Shown piece by piece: positions 45,443 to 54,534 of a stretch of DNA of 64,000 nucleotides. Every line of letters begins with the position of its first letter. The stretch's first letter is position 1. The stretch comes from Bacillota bacterium (lineage in GTDB: Bacteria; Bacillota; UBA994; UBA5500). Under the pieces are notes generated by a model that searched no databases, had not been told where the DNA came from, and saw nothing but the letters and a program-made list of their open reading frames with translations. Made by a program: the position numbers and the translations under genes. The stretch lies in assembly GCA_023436245.1 (NCBI GenBank), contig JAEZJZ010000113.1, forward strand, positions 1 through 64,000. The letters are read 5' to 3'.

Positions 45443-47440
45443 TTAGTCCACTGTGTATGGTGACACGTCAGGCTCAATCCACGCTTTGCCGTCGCGCCAG
45501 TCCACATCGAAGTCGAACAGCTTTGCAATGTCGCGCAGCTTAATATAGTTGTTGCCGCCGATGTTGTAGGCAGTCAGCCCCGTCACCGCCGCGCCGGTGT
45601 CGCCCCATACGAAGTCTGTGGTGCTGAGTGTCGCGCTTTTACTGTCCTTGCCGATTGCGGCAAGCTCGCCGCTTGTCCTGGTGTACGCCGCATGGTTATA
45701 CAGCTTCGCCTTGCCGCCCTCCCAGCGCACATCGAAGCGCGTTTGCAGGAGTGCGCCAACATCACGCAGCTTGACGAAGTTGTTGCCGCCGATACTGTAT
45801 GCGGGCAGCGCGACCTGCGCGCCGTCTAGCATAAACTTGGTGTTGGTGGGTGTTGCGATACCTGTAGGGGTTGGGTTTTGCGCAGGCGCAGGTGAGGGTG
45901 TGGATGACATGCTGAGCGGAATATACCCGGAGGATGTCAGGTTCCACGGCGCGACCAACAGGTGCGACTCCACCATGTCTCCCAGGCCGCTCTTTTCGCC
46001 GATTCTCACCCATTCTGCTTCCGCCCAGTGGATTGTTTTATGTTGGAGGGTTGACGCCTGCTCCCACGTAATTTTCGCGTTTGGGTTGGTGTCACCGCCG
46101 ATGGCAAAGCTTTTGATGGTGTCGTTGGTGAAAGCGGAATACCTGGTGCTGCTCTGGCTTTTGTTATAGTCCATGAGCTTAATTAAGTAAGCGGTAAACT
46201 CCCCATATGTGGGGATCCCACGCCAAGCTATGTTTGGATTGGTAAAGACCCGCCAACCGTATAGCCGGTCTATTCTAGCAATTAGCGTGCCATTGAGATT
46301 GTCATTGGGTATATCGCTGGTCCATTTCAGCGAATTCTCTTCAGAGTAGGGGCCATAGAGCCCTAAAGTGAAGAATACGCCGTCGAGCAGTTCTGCCATT
46401 TCCATATTGTTAATGGTTCTTCCCCAGTCCTCAAAGTTGATATTCTTAAGGTAGGGGATGTATTCAGACAGGATCACCTTTGCCCCGTCCGGATAGCTCT
46501 TTTCCGCAGGCATGACCATCACTTTGGGGTTCTCGGCGGGGCGCATCGCAACCTGACTCATGTCATAGGAGTACTCTATGTGCCATAAATAAGGATGGTC
46601 CACAGCCGCCACCCGTGTGCTGCCTGCATTCACTCTTGTCAGTCTGGCAGCCCACATATAATACGCCTGGCCTTCAAACCTTACCTTTGCCCAGTCGCCC
46701 TTGATCTCGGTCACTTCCAGAATGGTGCCGGCCGGAAGCTCCCCGACAATGTCGCCATTCGGCTCTGATCGGTACACCGGGTTCGTACCAACCTTATACA
46801 TCGCTCTGTCATCGATTTCGCCCGCAACTCCCAGAAAGCGCCCATCCGCCATTCTTATGGTTATTTCGGCCCAGTCACGGTCTACAACACGCTTCTTCTC
46901 AATGTAGAACTTCGTGTCTCTGCCGCCCTCGCGCAGCACCGCGTCCCCTGCGGCGTCGATATCTATAAAAGTGTCATGCCGGGTTAGGTAGCCAAGACGG
47001 ATGCTGTACCAGCCGTTGTCCATTGCGTCATATAATTGATAAGTAAGCGCATCCGGCGTGGGTGCGGTCTGAGCAGGGGGAATATACTCCCCAGAAACGG
47101 TGACGGTATACCTTCCTACTATTTGACTTGTCTTTCCCCCCGGAGCAGTCCAGCGCAGGGTGATCTCTTGTTTTCCTGCTTTGGTCGCAAATACTGTACC
47201 TTGTTCCAGCGTCACGTTCCCGAAATTTCTGAAACTGATTTCGCCGGAGATGTCCCTAATTTCGCCGCCTACCATCGCCGTCGCCTTAATCCCGGTTCGG
47301 TCAAATCCCTCGCCAACCGCATATTCGGTCTTTGCAGGGTAAGACAGTATGGTCACATCTTCCGCCGCCAGCACAGTTGTCGGCAACAAGGTCAGCATCA
47401 TGCATAGGGTGAGCAGGATGCCCATACATCGCTTTGTCAT
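45443..47440 (-). CDS. secreted Ig/SH3/stalk-domain protein
   Basis: Exported protein of 665 residues. Signal peptide 1-26 (TVLAAEDV). Residues 27-115 resemble a bacterial Ig-like fold (SYPAKTEYAVGEGFDRTGI). An SH3-type domain lies near 215-275 (VYRSEPNGDIVGELPAG, GDWAKVRFEGQAYYMWA). After a proline/threonine linker the C-terminus has two copper-amine-oxidase-like stalk units (YSIGGNNFVKLRDVGALL and YNIGGNNYIKLRDIAKLF). ATG start with AAGGAGG nine bases upstream. Its bases seem more AT-rich than its neighbours, and it sits between two copies of the same duplicated region, so it may be inserted. Confidence 0.8.
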   Translation of the reverse strand: MTKRCMGILLTLCMMLTLLPTTVLAAEDVTILSYPAKTEYAVGEGFDRTGIKATAMVGGEIRDISGEISFRNFGNVTLEQGTVFATKAGKQEITLRWTAPGGKTSQIVGRYTVTVSGEYIPPAQTAPTPDALTYQLYDAMDNGWYSIRLGYLTRHDTFIDIDAAGDAVLREGGRDTKFYIEKKRVVDRDWAEITIRMADGRFLGVAGEIDDRAMYKVGTNPVYRSEPNGDIVGELPAGTILEVTEIKGDWAKVRFEGQAYYMWAARLTRVNAGSTRVAAVDHPYLWHIEYSYDMSQVAMRPAENPKVMVMPAEKSYPDGAKVILSEYIPYLKNINFEDWGRTINNMEMAELLDGVFFTLGLYGPYSEENSLKWTSDIPNDNLNGTLIARIDRLYGWRVFTNPNIAWRGIPTYGEFTAYLIKLMDYNKSQSSTRYSAFTNDTIKSFAIGGDTNPNAKITWEQASTLQHKTIHWAEAEWVRIGEKSGLGDMVESHLLVAPWNLTSSGYIPLSMSSTPSPAPAQNPTPTGIATPTNTKFMLDGAQVALPAYSIGGNNFVKLRDVGALLQTRFDVRWEGGKAKLYNHAAYTRTSGELAAIGKDSKSATLSTTDFVWGDTGAAVTGLTAYNIGGNNYIKLRDIAKLFDFDVDWRDGKAWIEPDVSPYTVD

Positions 47441-47759
47441 AATCTTGTTCCTCCTTATTGAGCGAAATAACGTCTATTGTTCCATGTTCAATCTATCAGG
47501 ATTCTCTCTGCAAAACCGTCCGCTGCATGAAACATGGTCTTTTCTGCACAGAACATGGTTTTATCACGCGATCTCTTTTGACGGGAAGCCAGCTCCTCGC
47601 GGGAGTTGACTTCCCGTTTGCACTTGTGCAACCTCTCTGCACGTAGACAACTCGAGGTGATTGCCAGCCTGAACCGCGGATATGCAATATAATTAACATG
47701 CATTCCGGCTCCATTCGCAATGTGGAGCAAACGGCAAAAGAAGAACGGAGGATTCAGTA
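47441..47759. other. divergent intergenic with duplicated leader
   Basis: Holds the upstream regions of the two divergent genes. From 47580 it contains a hairpin (GACGGGAAGC...GCTCC/GGGAGTTGACTTCCCGT) and a leader also found at 45147-45275. TATAAT at about 47690 may be the -10 of the kinase gene. Confidence 0.5.
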
Positions 47760-48878
47760 ATGAGCGATAGCCAACAGACTTCTGTCAATCAGAAGACATT
47801 GGTGCGTGTTCTAGGCAGAATGCTCAGCACAGGCATTGTCCGTGCCGATGCGCAAGTCGAGCGATTGCATGGCGGGACGTTGGGCGACGTGCGACTTGTT
47901 ACCGGCATGGCTGAGACCGCCGATGGAGCCGAGCTTCCGTACCGAGTGGTGTGGAAGACACAGAGGAAATGGGAGCGCCCCGGTGACCCTGCTTCGTGGC
48001 GCAGGGAGTATGACCTTTATAGGTCGAATCTGGGCAAGGTGTTTACAGACTCACTGCGCTGGCCCGAGTGCTATTACCTCGAGCTGGATGAGAGGGAAAC
48101 CGAAATCCAAATATGGATGGAGTACATCGACGGCGTGTCGGGCAATGGCCTCACTGCTGAGATGTTGGAGCAGGCCGCTTTGGAGCTTGGCCGCTTTCAG
48201 GGCAGGCATTTTGCAGCTTCCGATAGCTTGAGGAAGATCGGCTGTCTTGGGGACTCAGGTTTCATGGAAAGAGAGTTCAAGCAATGGCACGTGCAGAGAT
48301 TTGCGTACGACTTTCTCATATCCGAGCACTGCCGCATGCCAGAGTCCCTAAAGCAGATGCTGAAACAGGGTGACATTCAGTTGGTGGATGGTAAATCGTT
48401 TGAGTATAGCTATCTGCGCTCCACAGGATGCGCCATTCCGGAGCAACTAAAGCAGATGCTAATTGACATTGATCAGCGCCAAGCAGAAGTGTTTGACAAG
48501 ATCAAGCATCTGCCCATAGTGCTGTGTCATCGGGACTTCTGGATAGAGAACATACTCGTACAGAATGGGAAAGTCCGGCTGATTGACTGGGACACGGCGG
48601 GATGGGGTTACATTGGAGAAGATATCGCCAGCCTGATCATCGACGAAACAGATGTCTCGTGCATAGAGAATTACTACCGCACGCTGATTCCGGCATATCG
48701 CGCAGGACTGTCCGAACATATAGATCTCCCGCTGGTTGAGGACTTGCATATCCGCGAGATGAGCCTGATCAAGTTTGGCTACCGCATATTGCGCGAGTAC
48801 ATGTTCTCCCAATCGCCCGATATGAAAGAAGACCAGATATCCATACTTCAGAAGATCTACGAAATGCGGGCCGGATAA
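47760..48878 (+). CDS. phosphotransferase-family kinase
   Basis: Small-molecule kinase of the aminoglycoside phosphotransferase fold, 372 residues. Catalytic loop CHRDFWIENILV (HxDxxxxN), metal site LIDWDTAGWG, N-lobe YRVVWKTQRKWE. Substrate unknown. Compared with typical members it carries an extra segment, residues about 195-240, containing two similar SLKQML/QLKQML helices. ATG start with GGAGGATTC upstream. A decayed duplicate lies at 45192-45400. Confidence 0.85.
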   Translation: MSDSQQTSVNQKTLVRVLGRMLSTGIVRADAQVERLHGGTLGDVRLVTGMAETADGAELPYRVVWKTQRKWERPGDPASWRREYDLYRSNLGKVFTDSLRWPECYYLELDERETEIQIWMEYIDGVSGNGLTAEMLEQAALELGRFQGRHFAASDSLRKIGCLGDSGFMEREFKQWHVQRFAYDFLISEHCRMPESLKQMLKQGDIQLVDGKSFEYSYLRSTGCAIPEQLKQMLIDIDQRQAEVFDKIKHLPIVLCHRDFWIENILVQNGKVRLIDWDTAGWGYIGEDIASLIIDETDVSCIENYYRTLIPAYRAGLSEHIDLPLVEDLHIREMSLIKFGYRILREYMFSQSPDMKEDQISILQKIYEMRAG

Positions 48879-48937
48879 TCAGGAGACATTGGGCGTTCCG
48901 GGTCAGTCCATCAGGGGTGATGGTCGTGGATTGCGAA

Positions 48938-48967
48938 AGGCGCAGCCTGAGCCGGCTGCGCCTCATG
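48938..48967. terminator. terminator between converging genes
   Basis: AGGCGCAGCC/GGCTGCGCCT stem, six-base loop, then CATGTCT. Lies between the kinase and the minus-strand anchored protein. Confidence 0.55.
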
Positions 48968-48984
48968 TCTCGCTAGTGGAGATT

Positions 48985-50019
48985 CTATCGTCCAATTAGC
49001 TCGGGATGGAGTGGCGGGTCAACCACCAGCACATAGCGTTCCAGCACCTGGTCCTGTAGATCGACATAAGGCGTCCGCCGGTCGGTCAGTCCGCCGCCGC
49101 TCAAAGGGTCCGACGTGCCAAACAGGGCTTCGCTCTCTGCATGCCAGTGCGCCACCAGGCCATCCGGTAGCGTGCGGCGATACTGGCCGTTATAGTCGAT
49201 GTCCGTGAACTCCCTTTCTCCGGCATAGTCAGACGGCAAGCGGCTGAGCAGTTCCGCCTCCAACTCAGCCCCGCTCTGCTTGGTGCGATAGAGGTAGACC
49301 TGCTGCTCTTGCTCTCCGTTCAGAAACCGCCAGCTATAGTCAACATCGCTCAGCACCAGCGCATGGTTGACCGGCGACCGCTGCTGGCCCAGGCGTTTCC
49401 ACCAATCGGGCCACTTGAGCGAGAATGACCAGTGAAAGCCGTTGCGCTCGCCCGCAGGAGTTTCCCGGGCTACCCCTGGTCGGTCCATGCTCTTGGCCAC
49501 CTGCTCCACAAAGCTGCTGACCACCTTCGTAGCCATCTCCGCATTCACCCGCCCACTGTGCACCAGGCCGCGATAGCGACCCACACCGCTGAACGAGCCT
49601 TGCAAGCGCAGAGTGTTGCTCGTGTCCAGCTCACCATAGAGCCCGGTGCGAAAGGCCACCCGTGCGATAGCCGTGCGACCGAGCACAGCCAGACGGTTCG
49701 ACCAGTCGCCGACTGCATACTCCAGCACCACCGGTTGTTCCGCTCCGTCCACCATTTCATACTCGGCAGGGGCCACCTCCGCCTGCAGACCGAGCCCTGC
49801 CAACTGGCGCTGCAGCTCCGCCGTCAGCAGCTCGTTTGCTTCCCTGTGCCCCGTATCCAGCGGCAGCAGCCAGACCCGCTGCCAGTTAGGCCCGCCCTCC
49901 GGATGATTGTATGCCGAAACACCATTGTGTTCCCAATTGGCCCCATAGATGTTGAGTGAGCCGACGAGCAGCAGGACGAGCGCGCCCAGCAGCAGAAGCA
50001 GTATGGTCCTCTTCCGCAC
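48985..50019 (-). CDS. membrane-anchored extracytoplasmic protein, unknown
   Basis: 344 residues: short basic N-terminus, one transmembrane helix (about 5-25, ILLLLLGALVLLLVGSL), then an outside domain of about 310 residues. I do not recognise the fold. GTG start at 50019 with AAGGAGG upstream. On the minus strand an extended -10 (TGGTATAAT, near 50070-50080) is a plausible promoter. Confidence 0.7.
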   Translation of the reverse strand: MRKRTILLLLLGALVLLLVGSLNIYGANWEHNGVSAYNHPEGGPNWQRVWLLPLDTGHREANELLTAELQRQLAGLGLQAEVAPAEYEMVDGAEQPVVLEYAVGDWSNRLAVLGRTAIARVAFRTGLYGELDTSNTLRLQGSFSGVGRYRGLVHSGRVNAEMATKVVSSFVEQVAKSMDRPGVARETPAGERNGFHWSFSLKWPDWWKRLGQQRSPVNHALVLSDVDYSWRFLNGEQEQQVYLYRTKQSGAELEAELLSRLPSDYAGEREFTDIDYNGQYRRTLPDGLVAHWHAESEALFGTSDPLSGGGLTDRRTPYVDLQDQVLERYVLVVDPPLHPELIGR

Positions 50020-50219
50020 GTATCTTCCTCCTTGATCCCTCTCTACACTGGAAAACAGTGCTAACACAATTATACCATGCAGCCTTTTACGTTTGTGTTA
50101 GGGGCTTTGTTGCAGACTCGTGTCAGCTCTTGCCCTTAATGCGCTGTCCCTTTGATCATGGGCGCATGCATCCTTGGCGCATACTTCCTCCCGCTCAAGC
50201 GTAGACTACAATAACTATG

Positions 50220-50248
50220 TTGACCAACTTGACCAAGTTGACTATACT
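50220..50248 (+). promoter_or_regulatory. promoter with palindromic operator of the TA operon
   Basis: -35 TTGACC (50220-50225), 17-base spacer, -10 TATACT (50243-50248). Between them sits the inverted repeat CAACTTG-AC-CAAGTTG (50225-50240), and TTGACC/T recurs every nine bases (50220, 50229, 50238). The layout fits autorepression by the antitoxin. Confidence 0.75.
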
Positions 50249-50288
50249 GGAGGTGGATCTGGTGGGCAAACGTGGAGGTGAAGAGGAT

Positions 50289-50717
50289 ATGGCGATTCAG
50301 GCACTTCCGGTTTCGGAGGCAAAGGCAAGGCTCTCAGAGCTTGTACGTAAGGTAAGTCTAGGCTTCGAGGTCATCACCACGAATAAGCATGGCAGCGGGC
50401 AGCTGGTGTCTCTGGTAGGGACAGATATTCTGACGGTGGCGCTGGACGCTATGAAGTTCACGATAGCGCAAACAGAAGACCACGAACTGGGTATACTCAC
50501 TATCTCAGTCAAGGAGATTCCGGTCTACGGAGAGGGGCATAGTGTTGCTGAGGCAACTGAGTCGCTGGTAGACGCAGTACTGGACTATAGCTCTGTCTAT
50601 GCTCAAAACATTGAACTGTTCAGCCACGTCGACACGCCTGAGACCCGCGGGTATATGCTGAAGCTGATGCGATGCGGGAGTGATCGGCAGGCGATCAAAA
50701 AGGCGTTGGGCCTGTAG
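50289..50717 (+). CDS. antitoxin-like protein (Phd/YefM-type N-terminus)
   Basis: 142 residues. The first 55 resemble a Phd/YefM antitoxin DNA-binding domain (IQALPVSEAKARLSELVRKV). The rest (VKEIPVYGEGHSVAEATESLVDAVLDY) resembles the antitoxin fold found in HicB-type proteins, which neutralises the toxin. ATG at 50289 has GGAGGTGAAGAGG upstream. Its stop is one base before the toxin's ATG. Hence this is probably the first gene of an autoregulated toxin-antitoxin operon. Confidence 0.7.
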   Translation: MAIQALPVSEAKARLSELVRKVSLGFEVITTNKHGSGQLVSLVGTDILTVALDAMKFTIAQTEDHELGILTISVKEIPVYGEGHSVAEATESLVDAVLDYSSVYAQNIELFSHVDTPETRGYMLKLMRCGSDRQAIKKALGL

Positions 50718-50718
50718 T

Positions 50719-50961
50719 ATGCCAGTCAGGTTCTCTCAAGGCGATATAGCCAGGTTGTTGCGTCACTTCAACTTGTCGCCCGCAGGCAAGGGAAGCCGAA
50801 CTTATTTCGGAGTCGGCAAGGACGGGCAACTGCGCCGTTGCTACTTCCACTATCATAGCGATGGCACACCGGTCGCAACTGGCACTGCTCATGCCATTGC
50901 CACTCAGCTTGGTTTTGCCAATGTCGGAGCGATGAAGGAGTATATGGATCAGCATCTATGA
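50719..50961 (+). CDS. HicA-like toxin, variant
   Basis: 80 residues, size and fold pattern of HicA-type mRNA interferase toxins (IARLLRHFNLSPAGKGSRTY, then a beta strand RRCYFHYH). In HicA a glycine-serine-histidine motif supplies the catalytic histidine; here it reads GSRTY, so an arginine occupies that place and other residues (His44, His46) may act. Directly coupled to the antitoxin gene. Toxic activity is inference. Confidence 0.55.
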   Translation: MPVRFSQGDIARLLRHFNLSPAGKGSRTYFGVGKDGQLRRCYFHYHSDGTPVATGTAHAIATQLGFANVGAMKEYMDQHL

Positions 50962-51150
50962 GATGCAAGCACAGTGCTTGCCTGGAGACAGAATCAACTT
51001 GCACTTGATCCAGCCTATGGAGCAAAGCGTAGTGCCTTGCACTCTCTCGGACTGTCGGCTGCGCATGGACGGATCCCACCAGTTCTGCTATTCTTATGGA
51101 AGGTTTCACCACTAGGCAGTTTAGCAGTCGCACATGGGAGGGGATGTGTC

Positions 51151-51900
51151 ATGAAACCATGGAAGCTGGTTGCAGCGGCGGTGGCATTGTTGGTAGTCGG
51201 GGGAGTATGTTACGTGCTCAGCGGACTATTCGGTAACCCCATTTCTCGCGCGCTCGCCAACAGCGCAGCCAACAAGTACATTAAGGCCAACTACGCTGAT
51301 CTGAATCTTGAGGCCAAGCCGGCAACCTATAATTTGAAGACGAGTTCTTATTCGGTGGTTGTTCAGTCGAGGGACAGCGTTGACACCCATTTTGCCATCA
51401 GCTGTCGGCCGAATGGACGGGTGAGAGGTGACAACTATGACGAGGCGGTCTTGGGAGGATGGAACACCTTCAATCGCATCAGCGAGGAGTACCGGGACTT
51501 TGTCGGGCCGCTGATTGAGGCCGGCCTGCCACATGATATCCAGATTCTGATTGCAGACCTGAGCATGCCCGAAGAATCTTCGCTGGCGGATTTGCCGCTG
51601 GACATGGAGTTCGATGTGTATCAGAACCCGCTGCCGACATATGTCACTCTCTATGTTGCGAGCGACAGCCTGTCCTGGGAGCAGGTGGCTAAAGTAGCCA
51701 CCGAGCTTGATTCGGTCATGCGACAGCACAACTTGCCGGTAGAGCAGTATACGGTCGTGCTGCAGCTCCTGACCGACGAAGGGAAGCCCAGCGAATCGCT
51801 TGGCGCCTACGATTTCCCGCCGGAACTGCTGCAATCCACCAACTTGCCCCAAGCGCTGGAAGAGCACTTCATCGCTTGGGACGAAGCAGCTTCAAAGTAG
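51151..51900 (+). CDS. YfjL-like membrane-anchored protein
   Basis: 249 residues. N-terminal membrane anchor (LVAAAVALLVVGGVCYVLSG), then GNPISRALANSAANKYIKANY, typical of the Firmicute YfjL-like family, and an outside domain of about 210 residues. Function unknown. ATG with GGGAGGGGATG upstream. The end of a second copy of this gene survives at 62147-62215. Terminator at 51911. Confidence 0.8.
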   Translation: MKPWKLVAAAVALLVVGGVCYVLSGLFGNPISRALANSAANKYIKANYADLNLEAKPATYNLKTSSYSVVVQSRDSVDTHFAISCRPNGRVRGDNYDEAVLGGWNTFNRISEEYRDFVGPLIEAGLPHDIQILIADLSMPEESSLADLPLDMEFDVYQNPLPTYVTLYVASDSLSWEQVAKVATELDSVMRQHNLPVEQYTVVLQLLTDEGKPSESLGAYDFPPELLQSTNLPQALEEHFIAWDEAASK

Positions 51901-51910
51901 GGCATAGCTG

Positions 51911-51944
51911 AAGGGGGCAGACCGTTTGGTCAGCCCCCTTTTGC
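51911..51944 (+). terminator. terminator after YfjL-like gene
   Basis: AAGGGGGC-a-GACC pairs with GGTC-a-GCCCCCTT, then TTGC. Confidence 0.7.
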
Positions 51945-51994
51945 ATTCGGCACAACCCGGCGAAACCCCAGTCGCAGTCCGAACTATGCCCTGC

Positions 51995-53996
51995 TTAGTT
52001 GCCCGTCGGCGGCAGGTCGTCGAAGACCTGTTCATCCACCTTGATGGTCACCCGGCGGGAAGCGCCATCCCACTGCACGGAGGCCCCCAGGTTCTCGGAG
52101 ACGAAGCGCAGAGGCACCATCGTGCGGCCATTTTGGATTACCGGGGCAGTGGCCATGGTCACCGATTTGCCGTTGACTTTGGCTACGCGGCTCCCAATGG
52201 TGAGAACCACCGTTCGGTCGTCCAGCTTGAAGGTCACCTGGCGGGTGGTGCTGTTCCACCCCACTTGGGCACCCATCGTATCGGCTATGAAGCGAAAAGG
52301 CAGCATGGTGGAGGAACTGGCGGCGTGAATGTAGGGGGCGGCCTCCAACTGTTCTGTCTTCCCGTTGATGGTGGCAGCAGTCTTGCCCGGCCAGAGCTCC
52401 GCAACCCGTTTGCCCACGATCTCTTGTTGCCAGGACAGAGAATCAAGTACGATCAGTTGCTGATTGGCGTCTAGCTGGTTTCCGACCAGCACCAGGTCCA
52501 GGGTAACCGGACCGGTGTAGAGGGAATCCGCGGGCACGCCGTAGACGATGTTTTGCTGCAGGTCGGCGCGCAGAGGCACCTTCATGCCGTTGACCAGCAG
52601 TTCGGAGTTGCTCAGGTCAACCAGCGAAGCATCCGGCACTTGCACCTTGAAAGCCGGCGAGCGACTGAGCAACGGTGGCTCGTCAGAATCGACTACAACC
52701 CTACGCAGGTGATGCTCCTGATTACGGCCGCGCCGGAAGCAAGCTGGAACCGGTTTCCTGCAGCAACTTCCAGTCAGTGCCGTCTGCATGCATGACGTAT
52801 ACCTGCACATTGGCCACCAGATGCGGGTTCTGGCTGAGAGCCGAGATGTTCAATGTCAACGGGCCTTGCTCGCCGTGCAGAAAAGTCCACATGTGCGATT
52901 GCCCATAATAGAGATGCCTCTGCTCGAGCATTCCTGGCGCTCTTTGAAAGAGCCAGGAGCCCTTCTCAGGATTCTGCGCGATAAGAGCGTCGGCTGTCTG
53001 TGCGGTCATCTCATCTCCATAGCCAGACCCGTTCCAACTGCTAGCCCAGACCGTCTTCCCGTTGCGGTATTCCTTGACCATGGAAGAGCCCGCGCGGAAA
53101 GCAGAGTCGTCCTCGCCAAACCACTGGGGGGCGGCCACGTGACTGTCGGCGTAAACGGCAGTGTCACCGGTCAGAAAGTCGTACCCCATAAAGGATCCCG
53201 ATTTGCCGCTGTTATAGAAGAGCTTGTTGTTATGAAGGGTGATACTATATGCGCTCTCGGACAGCCAGACAGTTGTACTCACCGTGCCGCTTTGGCTGAC
53301 TGTCAGCCGGTTGATGTAGTCATTGGGCATGGAGGTGAAATAAAGGGCGGAGGGAGCAGTGCCTGGCGTCACCCGGCAAAGCCGCTCGCCTTCTGCGGAG
53401 AACACCTGCCCTTTCCCGATCTCGACACCGAAGATTTCCCGGGAGTCTCCTTCATAGAACACCAGGTTGCCGAGCAGCTGAAAGTCCGTCACTTCCTGCT
53501 CGGACTGGATTACCCAACTCCACTCGGTGGCTCCACTAGCTTCATTCACCAGATAGAGCGTATCGCCGGCTAACAACAGCAGACGGCTGGCATCAACGCG
53601 CTTCAGCGGACCGATCTTGGCGTTGTACTCGAGCGTAAAGCCGCTGATGCGCAGGGAACGCTGCAGTTTTGGAATGCGCTGGCTGACGTCATAGGCGAGC
53701 AGGTCGCCAGCTCTGGACATAACGTACAGCCTGTCCTCCAGCACCTGCACCATGGCGGGTGCGCTGGAGAAGCTACGCCTGTCCAGTACCTCGAGAGTGG
53801 CCAGGTCATAGGTAAGCAGGCTCTTGTAGTCCCCGGCATACAAGGTGCTCTCTCGCATGGCTGCCTGTCCTCTGAGCTTCATGACCGGAACATAGCCGGT
53901 AAAAACCTCAGCAGCTGCAGTCAGTGTCCTCATCGGAGTCAAGGTGAGTAGGCAGGTGAAGAGCACGATGATGGCGATGCTGCGTCTAGATGTCAT
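51995..53996 (-). pseudogene. secreted beta-propeller plus stalk-domain gene, frameshifted
   Basis: Two overlapping frames read as one protein. The first (53996 down to 52722) has a signal peptide (IAIIVLFTCLLTLTPMRTLTAAAE) and a PQQ/WD-like beta-propeller of about 420 residues, then stops abruptly after LLQETGSSLLPARP. The second (to 51995) continues without a start codon or signal peptide and has two copper-amine-oxidase-like stalk units (TMLPFRFIADTMGAQVGW, TMVPLRFVSENLGASVQW). One frame change near 52700-52740 would join them into a protein of about 670 residues. It may be a real mutation, an assembly error, or two separate genes, though the second lacks a good start. ATG 53996 has GAGGGGAG upstream. 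Confidence 0.7.
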
Positions 53997-53999
53997 GCT

Positions 54000-54534
54000 G
54001 GTGCTCCCCTCGTCGTTTTCCTGCAACAATACTTCGCTCGCGGCCATGGCGGCACCTGCTTCAGTATTCTGTCAAATGTTACTGTTGTTAGGAGATGAAG
54101 CCCAGAGCTTAACAGCAGAGAATCAGGCGCGACCCAGGGCCGCCAAGCGTGATGCATTGTTCTGCTTTGGGTTGACGACTGGTGCTACTATCGAAACGAC
54201 CTGCGCAGCCGTAGCCTCGCAGGTCGTTTCTTCAGGTCTCTGATTCGTCTGCCAGATGCAAAGCGCCCTGGTCCAGCGGCAGGCTCCAGGGAAAGAGCAG
54301 CCGCTAAACCTTGGACTTGTTCGGTTACTTGGTTGCTTACTTGTTCGGTCCTCGCAGTTGCCTGCGCAAATGCTACTCATAGGCTGCGATATGGCACCAG
54401 CACGGGTCGCATGCATGCGACCCCTACGTGTGATCGGGATATGCGTACGCCTTCGTAGGGGCGCCATGCATGGCGCCCGCTCATCGGCGGGCTATTGCGA
54501 CAGCCCCCTTGTACTTGCGCGCCAAACCGAGCGT
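54000..54534. other. intergenic with terminator and palindromic repeats
   Basis: No gene. A 13-base hairpin lies at 54193-54230 (GAAACGACCTGCG/CGCAGGTCGTTTC). Repeat units with GCATGCATGC-type centres lie at 54369-54425 and 54450-54480 (listed separately). Confidence 0.5.
54369..54480. repeat. palindromic repeats with ATGCAT centres
   Basis: GGTCGCATGCATGCGACC at about 54405-54422 and GGGGCGCCATGCATGGCGCCC-like sequence near 54460-54480. The left flank (CTCATAGG/CTGCGATATGGCACCAGCA) also occurs before the unit at 61763, so these are copies of one element family. Confidence 0.65.
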
